A DNA stretch of 64,000 bases from positions 1-64,000 of the forward strand of contig JAGOJU010000010.1 of NCBI GenBank assembly GCA_017994935.1, in the 5' to 3' direction. The position numbers and the translations under genes are program-made. This DNA is from Opitutaceae bacterium (GTDB lineage: Bacteria; Verrucomicrobiota; Verrucomicrobiia; Opitutales; Opitutaceae). This document shows positions 18,209-26,150 of the stretch, one piece after another. Numbering within the stretch: position 1 is the first letter of the stretch; each line of letters opens with the position of its first letter. Below the pieces are notes generated by a model. That model was not told the origin of the DNA. It was given only the letters and a program-made list of their open reading frames with translations, and did not search any database.

Positions 18209-19804
18209 TCAGGCGTCGTTTGAAAACCGTGCGAGCAGGGAGAGTTCCTCCGCGACGTGGCGGTCGCTGCGGCACCGGGGCATGCGGCCGTGGCCTCCCC
18301 ACTTCCCTGCGGTGCGCATCCATTGTTCAAACAGGCCGGGCATCACCAGACGGACAACCGGCGCCTCGAAATTCCGGCCGCTTCGCTGATTGGCGTAGTC
18401 CGAGTTGATGCGCTGGAGTTCAGCGTCGAGTTCCGCGGCGATGACGGGGCCCGTCGGCGTGACCACCGTCGGAGTCTTCAGTTCGATCCACCATTCGTGG
18501 CGGCCCTTGGGCGTGCCGCTTGCGGCGATTTCGGAAAAAAGCGGCGCCACGTGAAAGTTGACGATCGACCATCCATGGCTTTGGCACACCGAGAGAAGGG
18601 CATCGGTCAGTTGCTTCTCGATCACCTGTTCGTTGAACGCGTTCAGCTGAAGTTTGGTCCGGCCGACGTATATCATGCGTGGGACGTCGGTTGAAACAAA
18701 ACGCACGACGTCGCCCATCACATAGCGGCAGAATCCCCCGGGCGTCGTCATCACGAGCGCGTAGTCCACACCCGTCTTGACCGCCGCAAGCGGCACGGTG
18801 CGATTGCCCAATGGACCGAGGCGGGCGTCGACGTATTCGCGCATCGGCAGGAATTCGAAGAAGATCCCCGCATCCGTCATGAGGCGAAGGCCGAACGTGG
18901 CGTCGGCGTCCTGGGCGGCGATGAAACCCTCGGACGAGGGATAGACCTCGTGGAAATTGACGTGCGGTCCGAGTATCGAACGGATGCTTTCGGCAAAGGG
19001 GCCGATGGGAACGCCCGCGTGTACAAAACATTCGAGGTTGGGCCAGACCGCCTTCAGGTAGGTGGGGCGAACTTTGCCCTGTGCGCTCCGTGCGAGGACT
19101 GCCTCAGCAAGAATCTGAATCCAGTTCGGGATTCCGGCGAGCACGGTGATGTCCCTTCCGACGGTGCGCTCGGCAATCGTGTTGATCTTCTGCTGCCAGT
19201 CGGGAATGCGGGCGATCTCCTCGCCGGGCTCATAGAACAACTCGTCCGCCCATTTCGGCAGGTTGAGGGTGGCGATCCCGCTCAGGTCGCAGGCGTAGGC
19301 CGTGTGACCATTTCCGGCGTCCACCGGTGTGGGTGCGGGCGAGCCGCCGAGGTAGAGATGCCTGCCGTGGAAAATGCCTGTGTGCCCGACGCGGGCCGTG
19401 TAGTAGAGGAGGGATTCTCGTCCAGCCTTTCGAAAATGCTGGAGCAGGGCCTCCGTGACCGGGATGAGTTTGGAGCGGCCGAAGGTGGTGCCGCTGGTGC
19501 TGATGAAGAGGGAACACGTGCCCGGCCAGAGGACGTCCGCCTCGCCCGATTTGATGCGCTCGATGTAGGGAAGGAATTCCTCATACACGCGAAGAGGCAC
19601 ACGCCGCTGGAATCCGTCGTAGGGCAGCGTGCTGTCGAGTTCCATGTCCTGGCCGAGAGCGGTACCTGCGATGCGTTTCAGCAGATGTTTGTAGGCCGTC
19701 TCCTGTTCGCGCAGCGCATTTGTGCCCTTCTTCAAACGACGGGAAATGCGGGTCGTCGCGATGCTCGCGCCAATATGGATGAATTTGCGTTTGATGACGG
19801 ACAT
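18209..19804 (-). CDS. Bacterial GH3-type acyl-adenylate synthetase/amidotransferase
   Basis: The 531-residue protein matches the GH3 (auxin-responsive promoter) family. The ATP-binding motif is FISTSGTTFGRSKLIPVT at about residue 105-122. The mid-protein motif YPSSEGFIAAQ and the third motif YALVMTTPGGFCRYVMGDVV are the adenylate-forming signatures of GH3 enzymes. In plants this family conjugates amino acids to auxin, jasmonate or benzoates through an acyl-AMP intermediate. Bacterial relatives have mostly unknown acids as substrate. There is no signal peptide and the gene is single, converging on the NHL gene and diverging from the RluA gene, so context gives no substrate. Confidence 0.9.
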   Translation of the reverse strand: MSVIKRKFIHIGASIATTRISRRLKKGTNALREQETAYKHLLKRIAGTALGQDMELDSTLPYDGFQRRVPLRVYEEFLPYIERIKSGEADVLWPGTCSLFISTSGTTFGRSKLIPVTEALLQHFRKAGRESLLYYTARVGHTGIFHGRHLYLGGSPAPTPVDAGNGHTAYACDLSGIATLNLPKWADELFYEPGEEIARIPDWQQKINTIAERTVGRDITVLAGIPNWIQILAEAVLARSAQGKVRPTYLKAVWPNLECFVHAGVPIGPFAESIRSILGPHVNFHEVYPSSEGFIAAQDADATFGLRLMTDAGIFFEFLPMREYVDARLGPLGNRTVPLAAVKTGVDYALVMTTPGGFCRYVMGDVVRFVSTDVPRMIYVGRTKLQLNAFNEQVIEKQLTDALLSVCQSHGWSIVNFHVAPLFSEIAASGTPKGRHEWWIELKTPTVVTPTGPVIAAELDAELQRINSDYANQRSGRNFEAPVVRLVMPGLFEQWMRTAGKWGGHGRMPRCRSDRHVAEELSLLARFSNDA

Positions 19805-19996
19805 ACCGCTCTAATCGGCCCGGAGGAATCCGGGTCGTGCCTCCAGAAGAGCAGCGAGTCTACCGCCTCCTTGGCAAGCCCTTTCAATCGGTCAACCAAC
19901 GCGTTACACTAATTTTTGTTCGGCAGCCAATCGCTAAGAATTCGTCAATTTTCCCGAGGTTTGAGTTTCCGTCGTTTTCCGTGCATTCGCTTCTGG

Positions 19997-20830
19997 ATGT
20001 CCCTGCCGCCGATAATTCACCAGGACGATGCCCTGATTGCCTTCGACAAGCCGAGTGGCCTTCTGGTGGCGCCCGATCGCTGGGACAAGGCGCGCCAGAA
20101 TCTCATGGGCAGCGTTCATGTCGCCATGGGGAAGGGTGTTGCGAATGTCCACAGGCTGGATGCGGATACGAGTGGCGTGCTGCTTTGCGCAAAGACGAAA
20201 GCAGCGCTGGATTTTCTGAGCGGCCAGTTCCAGTCGAAGTCCGTGGGCAAGGTCTATCACGCCCTCGTGGTCGTGCCGCCGGCGGAGGAGGCGATGAAGG
20301 TCATTGCGGCGGTGCGCGACGAGGCGGGACTGCTGCCCGAGACCTTCAGCATCGATCTCGCGCTCGACCAGGACGAGGCGCATCCGGGTCGCATGCGGAT
20401 TTTCAAAAAGAGGGGAGGGAAACCCTCGCTGACGGACTTTCGGACGCTGGAGCGTTTTCACACGGGGCGTGGCCGGAGTTTTGCGTGGGTCGAGTGCCGC
20501 CCGCATACGGGCAGGACGCATCAGTTGCGGGTGCATCTTGCCGCAGCCGGAGCTCCGATTCTCGGCGATCGGTTCTACGGAATCCCCGAAGCGGATCTGA
20601 AACTTTCCGATCTCAAGCGCGGCTACAAGAATCGCGACGACGAAAAGCCCCTGTTGCAGCGTCTCGCCCTGCATGCCAGCGTACTCACGGTCAGGCACCC
20701 TGACACGCTAGAACCCGTCACTCTCCGGGCGGAGCTTCCGCACGAGTTTGAGGTTGCGCTCAAGTACCTGCGGAAGTTCGCGTCCCAACCTTGCCGTCGG
20801 CAGGACGGCGGACAGACTGGCGGCCCATGA
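19997..20830 (+). CDS. RluA-family RNA pseudouridine synthase
   Basis: The product has 277 residues from the ATG at 19997 (MSLPPIIHQDDALIAFDKPS). The catalytic motif H52-R-L-D55-A-D-T-S-G contains the nucleophilic Asp. Other family blocks are ALIAFDKPSGLLV near the N-terminus, KVYHALV in the middle, and the RNA-binding and fold motif CRPHTGRTHQLRVHL. No S4 domain precedes the catalytic domain, as in RluC/TruC-free short members. It isomerises uridines in rRNA or tRNA; the exact site cannot be told. The stop codon overlaps the start of the carbonic-anhydrase-like gene (ATGA), indicating translational coupling. Confidence 0.9.
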   Translation: MSLPPIIHQDDALIAFDKPSGLLVAPDRWDKARQNLMGSVHVAMGKGVANVHRLDADTSGVLLCAKTKAALDFLSGQFQSKSVGKVYHALVVVPPAEEAMKVIAAVRDEAGLLPETFSIDLALDQDEAHPGRMRIFKKRGGKPSLTDFRTLERFHTGRGRSFAWVECRPHTGRTHQLRVHLAAAGAPILGDRFYGIPEADLKLSDLKRGYKNRDDEKPLLQRLALHASVLTVRHPDTLEPVTLRAELPHEFEVALKYLRKFASQPCRRQDGGQTGGP

Positions 20831-21354
20831 CGCTGCAGGAACGCCTTGCCCGGCACCTCGGAAAGAATCCGGATACGGCTCGTGCCATCTGGGTCGCGCC
20901 CAATGCGACGGTGGTGGGTGATGTCACGCTGGGAGCGCAGAGCAGCGTTTTCTATGGCGCCGTCCTCCGGGGTGACATTGCGCGCATCCTTGTGGGAGAG
21001 GGGAGCAATGTGCAGGACAACGCGATCGTGCATCTCGCGGACGACCTGGATGCGATCATCGGAAAGTGGTGCACGATCGGGCACAGCGCGATTGTGCACG
21101 CCTGCACGATCGAAGATGAATGCCTGATCGGGATGGGTGCGACGGTTCTCGATGGGGCGGTCATTGGCGCCCGCAGCATTGTGGGCGCCGGTGCGGTGGT
21201 GAAGCAGCGCATGGTTGTGCCGCCCGGCTCGATGGTCCTTGGCACACCCGCCCGCATCGTGCGTTCGCTGACTGCGGAGGAGATGGCCGGGCTGCGCCCC
21301 TGGGCTGAGAAATACGTCCACGTGGCGACAGCCCACGCGGCGCGCAAGGTTTGA
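20827..21354 (+). CDS. Gamma-carbonic-anhydrase family hexapeptide-repeat protein
   Basis: The product has 175 residues beginning MTLQERLARHLG in the ATGA overlap with the upstream gene. It is a left-handed beta-helix built of hexapeptide repeats (VVGDVTLGAQSSVFYGAVL, IVGAGAVVKQRMVVPPGSMV). Three histidines at family metal positions are present: H69 (NAIVHLADD), H86 and H91 (IGHSAIVHAC), as in the YrdA/CamH-like trimeric enzymes. Reversible CO2 hydration is therefore possible, but many short family members lack measurable activity. It is cytoplasmic, with no signal peptide. Confidence 0.9.
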   Translation: MTLQERLARHLGKNPDTARAIWVAPNATVVGDVTLGAQSSVFYGAVLRGDIARILVGEGSNVQDNAIVHLADDLDAIIGKWCTIGHSAIVHACTIEDECLIGMGATVLDGAVIGARSIVGAGAVVKQRMVVPPGSMVLGTPARIVRSLTAEEMAGLRPWAEKYVHVATAHAARKV

Positions 21355-21379
21355 AGATCGTTTGCGCCGTCCCGCAAAC

Positions 21380-21467
21380 TGGTGCCCGGAGAGGGGATCG
21401 AACCCACACGCCTTTAGAGGGCGACGGATTTTGAGTCCGTTGCGTCTGCCAATTCCGCCATCCGGGC
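21380..21467 (-). tRNA. tRNA-Leu (anticodon CAA)
   Basis: On the minus strand the molecule starts GCCCGGA (complement of 21461-21467), pairs with TCCGGGC at the 3' end, and ends ACCA with CCA encoded. The anticodon stem ACGGA/TCCGT encloses loop CTCAAAA, so the anticodon is CAA, reading UUG. A long variable arm precedes the T-arm GTGGGTTCGATCCC, as expected for a class II leucine tRNA. Length is 88 nt. Confidence 0.96.
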
Positions 21468-21616
21468 TTTCAGGGGGGTCATGCGATGCGAAATCGATCG
21501 GACTGGCAAGCCATGATTCTTGTTCCTGCCGCACGCTCCGCGCGGGGCGAATGGCGCCTCCAGCCGGTGCCAGGCATGAGAGCCTGGGAAGGGAGGCATT
21601 GGGGAATTACCAATGC

Positions 21617-22927
21617 CTACAGCGCTTTTGAAATCGACGATGTCAGGATCTCCGGCTCCCCGGCAGTTACCAGAACATTGTCCTCAATCCGCACACCGCC
21701 TGTCTCCATCAGGGGCTCGATGCGTGTCCAATCGACACAGTCGCGATACCGTTCCCGGCGCGCAGGATCGTTGAGGAGAGTGGGAATGAAATAGATGCCC
21801 GGCTCCACGGTGATGACATATCCGGGCATCAGCGGCAGATCCGTACGGAGCGTTTGCAAGGCTGCGCGCGGATCCTTGGGTCGGTCGGGCAGTGTTCCGC
21901 TCGCATCGCGCACGCCGAGCCCGACAAGGTGACCCAGTCCGTGGGGGAAGAACAGCGTGTGTGCGTTGCGATCAACCAGTGATTCTGGATTCCCGAGGAG
22001 GATTCCCATGTCGACGAGCCCGGCGGTGATCTCCATGGCTGCCTTGAAATGGATGTCTTTCCACTCGGCACCGGTGCGACAGCGGCCGATGGCCGCTTCT
22101 TCGACGGACAGCACCAGGCTATGAAGATCGCGTTGGAAGGCAGAGGGTTTGCCGCCTGCGACAAAGGTGCGCGTCACGTCACATACGTAGCGGTCGATTT
22201 CGGCTCCGGCGTCGATGAGAACAAATTCACCAAAGGCGATCATGCGGTCGCCCGGATCAAAGTGAAGCACCGCGGCGTTGGGTCCGCTGCCGACAATGGA
22301 TCCGTAGCCGGTCCGGCGTGCGCCTGCCTGAAAGAAACCGGTTTCGAGCGTGATCTGGAGGCTCCTTTCGGTGGCCGGTTGAAACTCCGATCCCAGGCGT
22401 GCCCGCACGGCCGTGTATCCCGCGGTGGTGCAGGCGGCGGCGCTGCGGAGGAGGCCCAATTCAAGTTCGTCCTTGGGGCGCCTGGCGTGACGGAAATGTT
22501 CGCGGACACGTTTTGTCCGGTCATCGCGATCGGATATGTCCATCGCGCGCGGCGGTGCGCCCAGTCTGACGATGGAACGCGAACGTTCCTTGAGCCAGGT
22601 CGTCAGGCCGGCGATCGGCTCACCCGGCGCCTGGCCGCGTCCCTCCCAGATGCGTTCGTTTTCTGTGAGCGCAGGCACGAATGACCGCCATTGCCCGCCG
22701 GCGCCTGGGGTCGGATCGAAGGCGACGATGCCGCCGGGGCATTCGAGTGCGGTCAGGTAGTGATATTCCGCGTGTGCGCGATAGGGGTAGGTCTGGTCTG
22801 TGTTTTCAGGCAGGGGAATGGGATCACCCGCGTGAACCAGCAGCACGGCGTCGCCGATGACCGGTGTAATTGCGTCCTGGATACGTTTCCGGCGTGCCTG
22901 GAGCACGGCATCGTCAAAGGACAGCAT
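21617..22927 (-). CDS. M24B aminopeptidase (Xaa-Pro aminopeptidase-like)
   Basis: The product has 436 residues from the ATG complementary to 22925-22927 (MLSFDDAVLQARRKR); an upstream in-frame start would add 13. The N-terminal creatinase-type domain contains the signature YHYLTALECPGGIV. The pita-bread catalytic domain shows all five metal ligands in order: Asp in VLIDAGAEID, Asp in YVCDVTRTF, His in FFPHGLGHLVG, Glu in TVEPGIY and Glu in VRIEDNVL. The enzyme should release N-terminal residues preceding proline in the cytoplasm with two divalent metals. It is a single gene, 77 nt upstream of the universal stress gene on the same strand. Confidence 0.93.
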   Translation of the reverse strand: MLSFDDAVLQARRKRIQDAITPVIGDAVLLVHAGDPIPLPENTDQTYPYRAHAEYHYLTALECPGGIVAFDPTPGAGGQWRSFVPALTENERIWEGRGQAPGEPIAGLTTWLKERSRSIVRLGAPPRAMDISDRDDRTKRVREHFRHARRPKDELELGLLRSAAACTTAGYTAVRARLGSEFQPATERSLQITLETGFFQAGARRTGYGSIVGSGPNAAVLHFDPGDRMIAFGEFVLIDAGAEIDRYVCDVTRTFVAGGKPSAFQRDLHSLVLSVEEAAIGRCRTGAEWKDIHFKAAMEITAGLVDMGILLGNPESLVDRNAHTLFFPHGLGHLVGLGVRDASGTLPDRPKDPRAALQTLRTDLPLMPGYVITVEPGIYFIPTLLNDPARRERYRDCVDWTRIEPLMETGGVRIEDNVLVTAGEPEILTSSISKAL

Positions 22928-23006
22928 GAGGCAGCCTGCCGGGAAGGGATGGTTGCGGCAAGCCAAGCCCCTCTGGTGCGGAAAGAGGCTCTGGGGTCAT
23001 GCGGCT

Positions 23007-23474
23007 CTATTTTCTTTTCCTGCGTTTTTTCCCGGGCTTCGCGCGTGTCGGAAGTACCATGACCGGGCACTGTGCGCGCTTGAGGACACCCTGGGTGGTG
23101 CTGCCGACGAGCAGGTCATAAAACGCGGTGTGACCGTGGGACCCCATGACGATGTAGCTGGCTTTGGTGCGATCGGCCTCCTTGAGGATGGATGCGATGG
23201 GGGAGCCGGTTGAAACCACGCCGTCGGCTTCCACTCCCTTTTTCGCGAGCCGTGCCTTTTGGCGGTCAAGATTCTTGGTCGCTGCCTTTTCGCTGATGAC
23301 CATGAGTTCCTGGACATTGTCCAGTCCGACGCCGAAGTCATTTGTGACGACGGGAGGCTGCACCACATGTAGCAGCACGATGCGCGCGCTGAGAATGCCA
23401 GCCAGTTCGGAGGCCGCCTTGACGACACCGTCACTTGCGCCTGAAAAATCGATGGGTGCCAGGATGGTTTTCAT
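23007..23474 (-). CDS. Universal stress protein (UspA family)
   Basis: The product has 155 residues from the ATG complementary to 23472-23474, where the typical strand starts (MKTILAPIDFSGASD). The ATP-binding motif G-x2-G-x9-G-S is present as G111-S-H-G114 and G124-S125, so it belongs to the nucleotide-binding UspFG-type branch. The last eleven residues (KPGKKRRKRK) are strongly basic, unlike ordinary Usp proteins, and could bind nucleic acid or membrane. Start choice matters because the frame is open to 23576. Confidence 0.92.
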   Translation of the reverse strand: MKTILAPIDFSGASDGVVKAASELAGILSARIVLLHVVQPPVVTNDFGVGLDNVQELMVISEKAATKNLDRQKARLAKKGVEADGVVSTGSPIASILKEADRTKASYIVMGSHGHTAFYDLLVGSTTQGVLKRAQCPVMVLPTRAKPGKKRRKRK

Positions 23475-23654
23475 ACCGCGTTTGACTCGTGTCGGATCCG
23501 TTTGTTCAAAACAGACAGCAACTTCCGCGGATCCTGTGGCCGGTTGGCAGAGAGCTTGCCTCCCCCCGATGAGCACGGAAATCCGATCGGGAAACGGGGA
23601 AAAAACGCGCTTGCATCCTGCGGGGCCATAGGGCTGTCTGACCGTTCACTTGTT

Positions 23655-23731
23655 CGGGCCGTAGCGTAGCCTGGTAGCGCGCTTGCATGGGGTGCAAGAG
23701 GTCGCGAGTTCGAATCTCGCCGGCCCGACCA
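23655..23731 (+). tRNA. tRNA-Pro (anticodon GGG)
   Basis: The acceptor stem CGGGCCG/CGGCCCG is perfect, with discriminator A and an encoded CCA end at 23729-23731. The anticodon stem CTTGC/GCAAG encloses loop ATGGGGT, giving anticodon GGG for CCC. The D-arm contains AGCCTGGTAGCGC and the T-arm GAGTTCGAATCTC. Length is 77 nt. Confidence 0.96.
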
Positions 23732-23898
23732 TTTGATTGAGGGTTCCATGCTGGAGCGTGGGGACCTGGGAGGAAGAGGAGACCATCACGCCCGGGGAAG
23801 GGGCGCGGGAGAGAACTGTGACACGTGTGCAATCCGCCGGCGCGGTCGCGCGCCCAAATTTCGGTTGGTCTCGGTACGGATTGCGTTAGAGCTGGGGC

Positions 23899-25176
23899 AT
23901 GACGCTGCCCGCTCCAGTCCTCTTTGTTCCGGGGATCATGGGAAGCACCCTTCGCGACGAGTATCCGGTTGATCCGGAGAACGTGTGGTCGGTCCTGAAG
24001 GCTGCGACAAAAAACTATGATCGCATCACGTTGCATCCGGACGATGTCAGGTACGAGCTGGTCGAACCGGCCCGCGTGGCACGCGATCAGGTATTCCAGC
24101 TTTTTTACGGCGAGATCATAGAGGAACTGCGCCACAACCTTACGCAGGACCCCGCAAGTCCCGTGCCGGTGTATCCGTTTGCCTATGACTGGAGGCAGCC
24201 CCTGGACATCATCGAAGGCGAGCTTGCCGCCTTTGTCGGCGAGGTCATTGCGAGAACCAGCCTGATGCGGCACTATCATGCTGATGGATTCTCTACCAGG
24301 ACGGGAAAGGTGAATATCGTCGCGCACTCGATGGGTGGGCTGATAACCGCGGGGTATCTGGCGCGTGCGGGATTCAAATCGGTCGACAGGGTGGCGTCGC
24401 TGGCGTCGCCCTTCCGCGGTTCGCTCGAGTCGATCGCAAAGGTGGCGATCGGCGTCGGTGGCTTCAGTCTATCCGGCGGTGGCTCCCGCGAGCGCGAGGC
24501 GGCGCGGCTGACGCCTTCGCTCTATCATTTATTGCCGTCCTACGATGAGGCGGTCACGGCGGAGGGTGGCCTGACTGAGGACATCTTCCTTCCTGAGGCA
24601 TGGCAGCCGGGCATCCTTGAAACGCTGGCAACATTTGTCACCCGGTATGGATTGCGGCCCGATGACCCGCGCATGAAGGCTGACCGATTGCTGGCGGCCA
24701 TGCTTGATCGTGCCTGGCGGCACCGTCGTCGCCTGGAGCGCTTGAAACTGCCCGATCCGCGCCGATGGCTTTGTGTGGTTGGAGTCGATGCGGAAACGCG
24801 CGTGAGCATGGCGATCAGGCCGGATGGGGGTGGAAAACCCCGGTTTGAGCTCGAGGACCCGAGGAACGAGTGGGGTGGCATCAATCGCCTGAATACAGGC
24901 GACAACACCGTACCGTACCTTGGTGCCAGGTGTGCGTTTGTTCCCGTGGAGCAGGTGGTGTGTGTGACTCCGGGCGATTTCGGATTTTTTGAATTCGGCG
25001 ACCAGTTGCTGGCCAAACTCGGATTCCACAGCGCGCTGCCCAGCATGAATCTGGTGCAGAGGCTGGTGACGTCGCATCTCCTGGGGCGCCCCCAGGGAAA
25101 GCTGGGAGGGCGTCCGCCGCCGGAGATAGATCCTGCGGATTGGGATCCGCCCATCAGCGAGCTCCTGCCCAGGTAA
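23899..25176 (+). CDS. LCAT-like alpha/beta hydrolase (lipase/acyltransferase)
   Basis: The product has 425 residues. Near its start, LFVPGIMGSTL holds the oxyanion-region motif G-I-M-G-S typical of lecithin:cholesterol acyltransferase-like lipases. The nucleophile elbow is AHSMGG with Ser144. The later TGDNTVPY contains the Asp of the triad-like end, followed by the last catalytic histidine, which I could not place with certainty. There is no signal peptide, so the protein is cytoplasmic or exported by another route. The gene ends 125 nt before the four-helix-bundle gene, and the 9-bp repeat array lies in that gap. Confidence 0.85.
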   Translation: MTLPAPVLFVPGIMGSTLRDEYPVDPENVWSVLKAATKNYDRITLHPDDVRYELVEPARVARDQVFQLFYGEIIEELRHNLTQDPASPVPVYPFAYDWRQPLDIIEGELAAFVGEVIARTSLMRHYHADGFSTRTGKVNIVAHSMGGLITAGYLARAGFKSVDRVASLASPFRGSLESIAKVAIGVGGFSLSGGGSREREAARLTPSLYHLLPSYDEAVTAEGGLTEDIFLPEAWQPGILETLATFVTRYGLRPDDPRMKADRLLAAMLDRAWRHRRRLERLKLPDPRRWLCVVGVDAETRVSMAIRPDGGGKPRFELEDPRNEWGGINRLNTGDNTVPYLGARCAFVPVEQVVCVTPGDFGFFEFGDQLLAKLGFHSALPSMNLVQRLVTSHLLGRPQGKLGGRPPPEIDPADWDPPISELLPR

Positions 25177-25234
25177 GATTCGGAGCCCCGTGCGTGGCGG
25201 CCCTGAAATGGGTACGCGCAGGCCTGGCCAGAGC

Positions 25235-25288
25235 AGATCAGTCGTATCAGTCTGATCGGACTGATCGGTCTGATCGGACTGATCTGGA
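25235..25288 (+). repeat. 9-bp tandem repeat array 1 (upstream of four-helix-bundle gene)
   Basis: Six 9-nt units in tandem with consensus TGATCRGWC: AGATCAGTC, GTATCAGTC, TGATCGGAC, TGATCGGTC, TGATCGGAC, TGATCTGGA. Five of the six contain GATC. It lies 14 bases before the ATG of the four-helix-bundle gene and is open in that gene's frame, so it may be either leader sequence or translated N-terminal text. Confidence 0.9.
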
Positions 25289-25301
25289 TTGGCTGAAAAC
25301 T

Positions 25302-26063
25302 ATGGAAGGCCCTCACAAGAAACTGCGCCCGAGTGGCGGCTATCGCAAGACTGCCAGCTTTCAGACTGCCACGCTCATCTACGATGCCACGGTGTGGTTT
25401 TGCGAAAAGTTCCTGGATGCCCGCTCGCGTACCGTGGACCAGATGGTGCAGGCGGCGCGTTCGGGCCGGCAGAATATCGCCGAAGGAAGCCGGGCCTCTG
25501 CGACCAGTTCGCAGACCGAACTGCGCCTTGTGAACGTCGCGCGGGCCAGCCTTGAGGAGCTGCTGCTCGACTACGAAGACTACCTGCGGCATCGCCGGCT
25601 GGCTGCGTGGAGAGCTGATAGCGCCGAAGCGAGCGCGGTGCGGGCGGTGGCGTCAAGGATCAGAAATGATCGGACGGATCCGACTGATCGGACTGATCTT
25701 GGCGGGATGAGCGATCAGGAGCGCTGGGCGCTCTATGCCCGCTGGCTTGACCATGCCGAACCGGCCGTGCGCGCCAACGCGCTCATCTGCCTGATCCACC
25801 AGACAAATTTCCTGCTCGACCGGCAGATAGCGGCGTTGGAGGCGGTCTTCATCGAGGAGGGCGGCTACTCCGAGCAACTCGCCACCGAGCGGCTGAAGCA
25901 GCGCAGGAAGGATCGGGCCGATCGGACTGATCCGAGGCCACCTGTCTGCCCGAAATGTGGCTCGCTCATGGCCCTGCGCACAGCGAAAGCAGGCCAGAAC
26001 CAAGGCGGCCAGTTCTGGGGCTGCGCAAAATACCCGGAGTGCAAGGGCACCCAGCCCATCTGA
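25302..26063 (+). CDS. Four-helix-bundle (IVP/S23-like) + suffix domain + C4 zinc-ribbon protein
   Basis: The product has 253 residues from the ATG at 25302 (MEGPHKKLRPSGGYRKT). A longer version from GTG 25194 through array 1 is also open. Residues about 14-122 match the four-helix-bundle family first found in 23S rRNA intervening sequences (SARSGRQNIAEGSRA-like core: VQAARSGRQNIAEGSRA, then TELRLVNVARASLEELLLDY). Residues about 134-200 look like the companion four-helix suffix domain (LYARWLDHAEPAVRANAL, NFLLDRQIAALEAVF). The C-terminus is a topoisomerase-I-type C4 zinc ribbon with C216, C219, C241, C247. The linkers between the three parts are themselves in-frame 9-bp repeats (DRT/DPT tripeptides). 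Function is unknown; related Avd proteins assist retroelement reverse transcriptases. Confidence 0.8.
   Translation: MEGPHKKLRPSGGYRKTASFQTATLIYDATVWFCEKFLDARSRTVDQMVQAARSGRQNIAEGSRASATSSQTELRLVNVARASLEELLLDYEDYLRHRRLAAWRADSAEASAVRAVASRIRNDRTDPTDRTDLGGMSDQERWALYARWLDHAEPAVRANALICLIHQTNFLLDRQIAALEAVFIEEGGYSEQLATERLKQRRKDRADRTDPRPPVCPKCGSLMALRTAKAGQNQGGQFWGCAKYPECKGTQPI
25667..25702 (+). repeat. 9-bp repeat array 2 (domain linker 1)
   Basis: Four units, TGATCGGAC, GGATCCGAC, TGATCGGAC and TGATCTTGG, same period, orientation and frame as array 1. It encodes D123-R-T-D-P-T-D-R-T-D132, joining the four-helix bundle to the suffix domain. Confidence 0.9.
25910..25936 (+). repeat. 9-bp repeat array 3 (domain linker 2)
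   Basis: Three units, GGATCGGGC, CGATCGGAC and TGATCCGAG, encode D204-R-A-D-R-T-D-P-R212 between the suffix domain and the zinc ribbon. The frame and orientation match arrays 1 and 2. Confidence 0.85.
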
Positions 26064-26150
26064 ACTATTCGACTCATCCGGCCTGTCAGGCGGATTTTCG
26101 ACCCAACGTGACCATCGCGGGAGAAAATCTTCCGGGTCGGCGGAATTGCG

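Noticed and set aside
25140..25193. ATG start at 25140 for the four-helix-bundle gene
   Set aside because: It would overlap the hydrolase reading frame and precede the repeat array without any domain; GTG 25194 and ATG 25302 are better options.
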